Source: Tetrahymena elliotti 4EA (lineage: Eukaryota > Ciliophora > Oligohymenophorea > Hymenostomatida > Tetrahymenidae). From it: a stretch of DNA of 64,000 nt. The stretch's first letter is position 1; each line of letters begins with the position of its first letter. The DNA is taken from the NCBI GenBank assembly GCA_000231825.2, contig JH720318.1:886539-950538 (forward strand). The letters are read 5' to 3'. Made by a program: the position numbers and the translations under genes. The notes below the pieces were generated by a model. The model worked only from the letters and a program-made list of their open reading frames with translations, was not told the DNA's origin and searched no databases. Shown one piece after another: positions 63,179-64,000 of this stretch.

Positions 63179-64000
63179 TCATAACACTCCAGAAGACTTC
63201 ATAAATGTAACGAAACCACTCAATACAGAAGGAGCTACTCCAGGACAAGTAATGTCTTATCCTGTTAAGTACAAACCTTCAATACTTGTTTTTGCATTTA
63301 GGAAAGTAGATGGATCATGAGCTCTTTGTAAACTATAAGCCATACCATAACTGGAATAACGGTTGTAATAGGTCTTATTAGTTAAAGGAGTTCCAAGATT
63401 AACAAAATCAATCTTGCCCTTAATTTAGGGGTAATTAGATAAAAGTAAATCTAATAAGTTTTATTCAATTTTTTTCTTAAATTCTTTGTATCCTTCTGAT
63501 CTTTTTTTATCTGTAATTTCAAAATCCTAAACCCATTCCTTTTTAGCTTCAGCAATAACTATGCATGATATTTGCTCAGGAGTATTTTCAATGTGCTCTT
63601 TAACAGTAGGGAAGCATGTAAAAGTCATAAAATCTTTAAAATTAACTAATTCTTCTTTAGTTAAATTCAAGTACTTTTATCTGAATGCATTCAAATCATA
63701 ATCCTTAACTCCAGGGTAATGCCACATATTTCCTCTGGGCAGATTGAGTTCCTTAGCGTTTCCTTTGAGACCAACAAAAAGATAAAAATGACCAATACCT
63801 AATATTATAAAGTAAAAATGTTAAAATAAATAATTTATAATTTATTCAAATACCATCTTCATAACGTTCAGGGATATTATTTTTTTATGGGATGATCTCA
63901 TTTGTATATTTAATACCAATACTTGAAATAACAAGTGAAGAATCAATTGTAGTATCATCATTAACAACAACACCCTTCACTTTACCTTCTTCAGTAATAA
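63179..64000 (-). CDS. Retinol saturase / phytoene-desaturase-type FAD oxidoreductase, C-terminal part
   Basis: The 5' end lies beyond the right window edge. Exon 64000-63854, intron 63853-63799 (55 bp), last exon 63798-63179 ending at TGA 63181-63179. The piece holds about 255 residues of the C-terminal half of a flavin oxidoreductase of the all-trans-retinol 13,14-reductase (RetSat) / CrtI group. A Rossmann-type strand with a variable loop (GKVKGVVVNDDTTIDSSLVI) is followed by GIGHFYLFVGLKGNAKELNL, the substrate-side strand typical of RetSat. Then come MWHYPGVKDYDLNAF and the C-terminal FAD-binding signature IEGLYLTGQDITCPGVAPSV (GLYxTGxDxxxxG). The N-terminal GxGxxG dinucleotide motif is outside the window. 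No C-terminal targeting signal is seen. Substrate in a ciliate is uncertain: a carotenoid, retinoid or other polyene. Confidence 0.82.

Overview
This window looks like macronuclear DNA of a ciliate, most probably Tetrahymena. It is very A+T-rich. Long reading frames close only when TAA and TAG are read as glutamine and TGA is the sole stop (ciliate nuclear code). Most introns are about 40-70 bp, AT-rich and GT...AG, with a few up to nearly 500 bp. All gene models below were read by eye with that code. Every multi-exon model in the list keeps frame across all its junctions. A standard-code translation shatters these genes, so most short ORFs seen that way are shadows.

Layout, left to right. 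(1) 1-625 (-) is the 5' end of a polo-like protein kinase. 1631-3724 (+) is an Asn/Gln/Lys-rich protein of unknown function. 4241-5722 (-) is a TMEM43/LUMA homologue. (2) 6675-46240 is dominated by one family on the minus strand: large multi-pass membrane proteins with a PAS-like domain, resembling the 'tiny macrocysts protein B' (TmcB) family that is expanded in ciliates. Three copies are intact (6675-12911, 33265-38943, 40490-46240; 1874, 1757 and 1781 aa). Two are decayed (14234-20499 and about 22085-24706). The first relic carries a fragment of an ISXO2/IS1595-type (Merlin-like) transposase. The last two intact genes are a recent tandem duplication with four of five exons identical in length. 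Within the array lie a double cyclic-nucleotide-binding-domain (CNBD) protein (25409-27804, -) and a six-exon Rab7 GTPase (31098-32512, +). (3) 46241-64000 is a normal mixed region. It holds a low-complexity coiled-coil protein, a small secreted coiled-coil protein, a second double-CNBD protein, an Alba-like protein, a voltage/CNG-type K+ channel with CNBD and zinc-knuckle tail, a paraoxonase/arylesterase-like protein, and the 3' part of a retinol-saturase (phytoene-desaturase superfamily) gene.

Functional theme (inference): sensing and membrane signalling. TmcB-like PAS receptors, three CNBD proteins (one a K+ channel), a PLK-type kinase and Rab7 are all present. Nothing shows that they act together, and the TmcB array is best explained by local tandem duplication and decay. 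No tRNA, rRNA, telomere repeat, CRISPR array or bacterial-type operon was seen. The gaps between genes are 0.4-3.3 kb of nearly pure A+T sequence.
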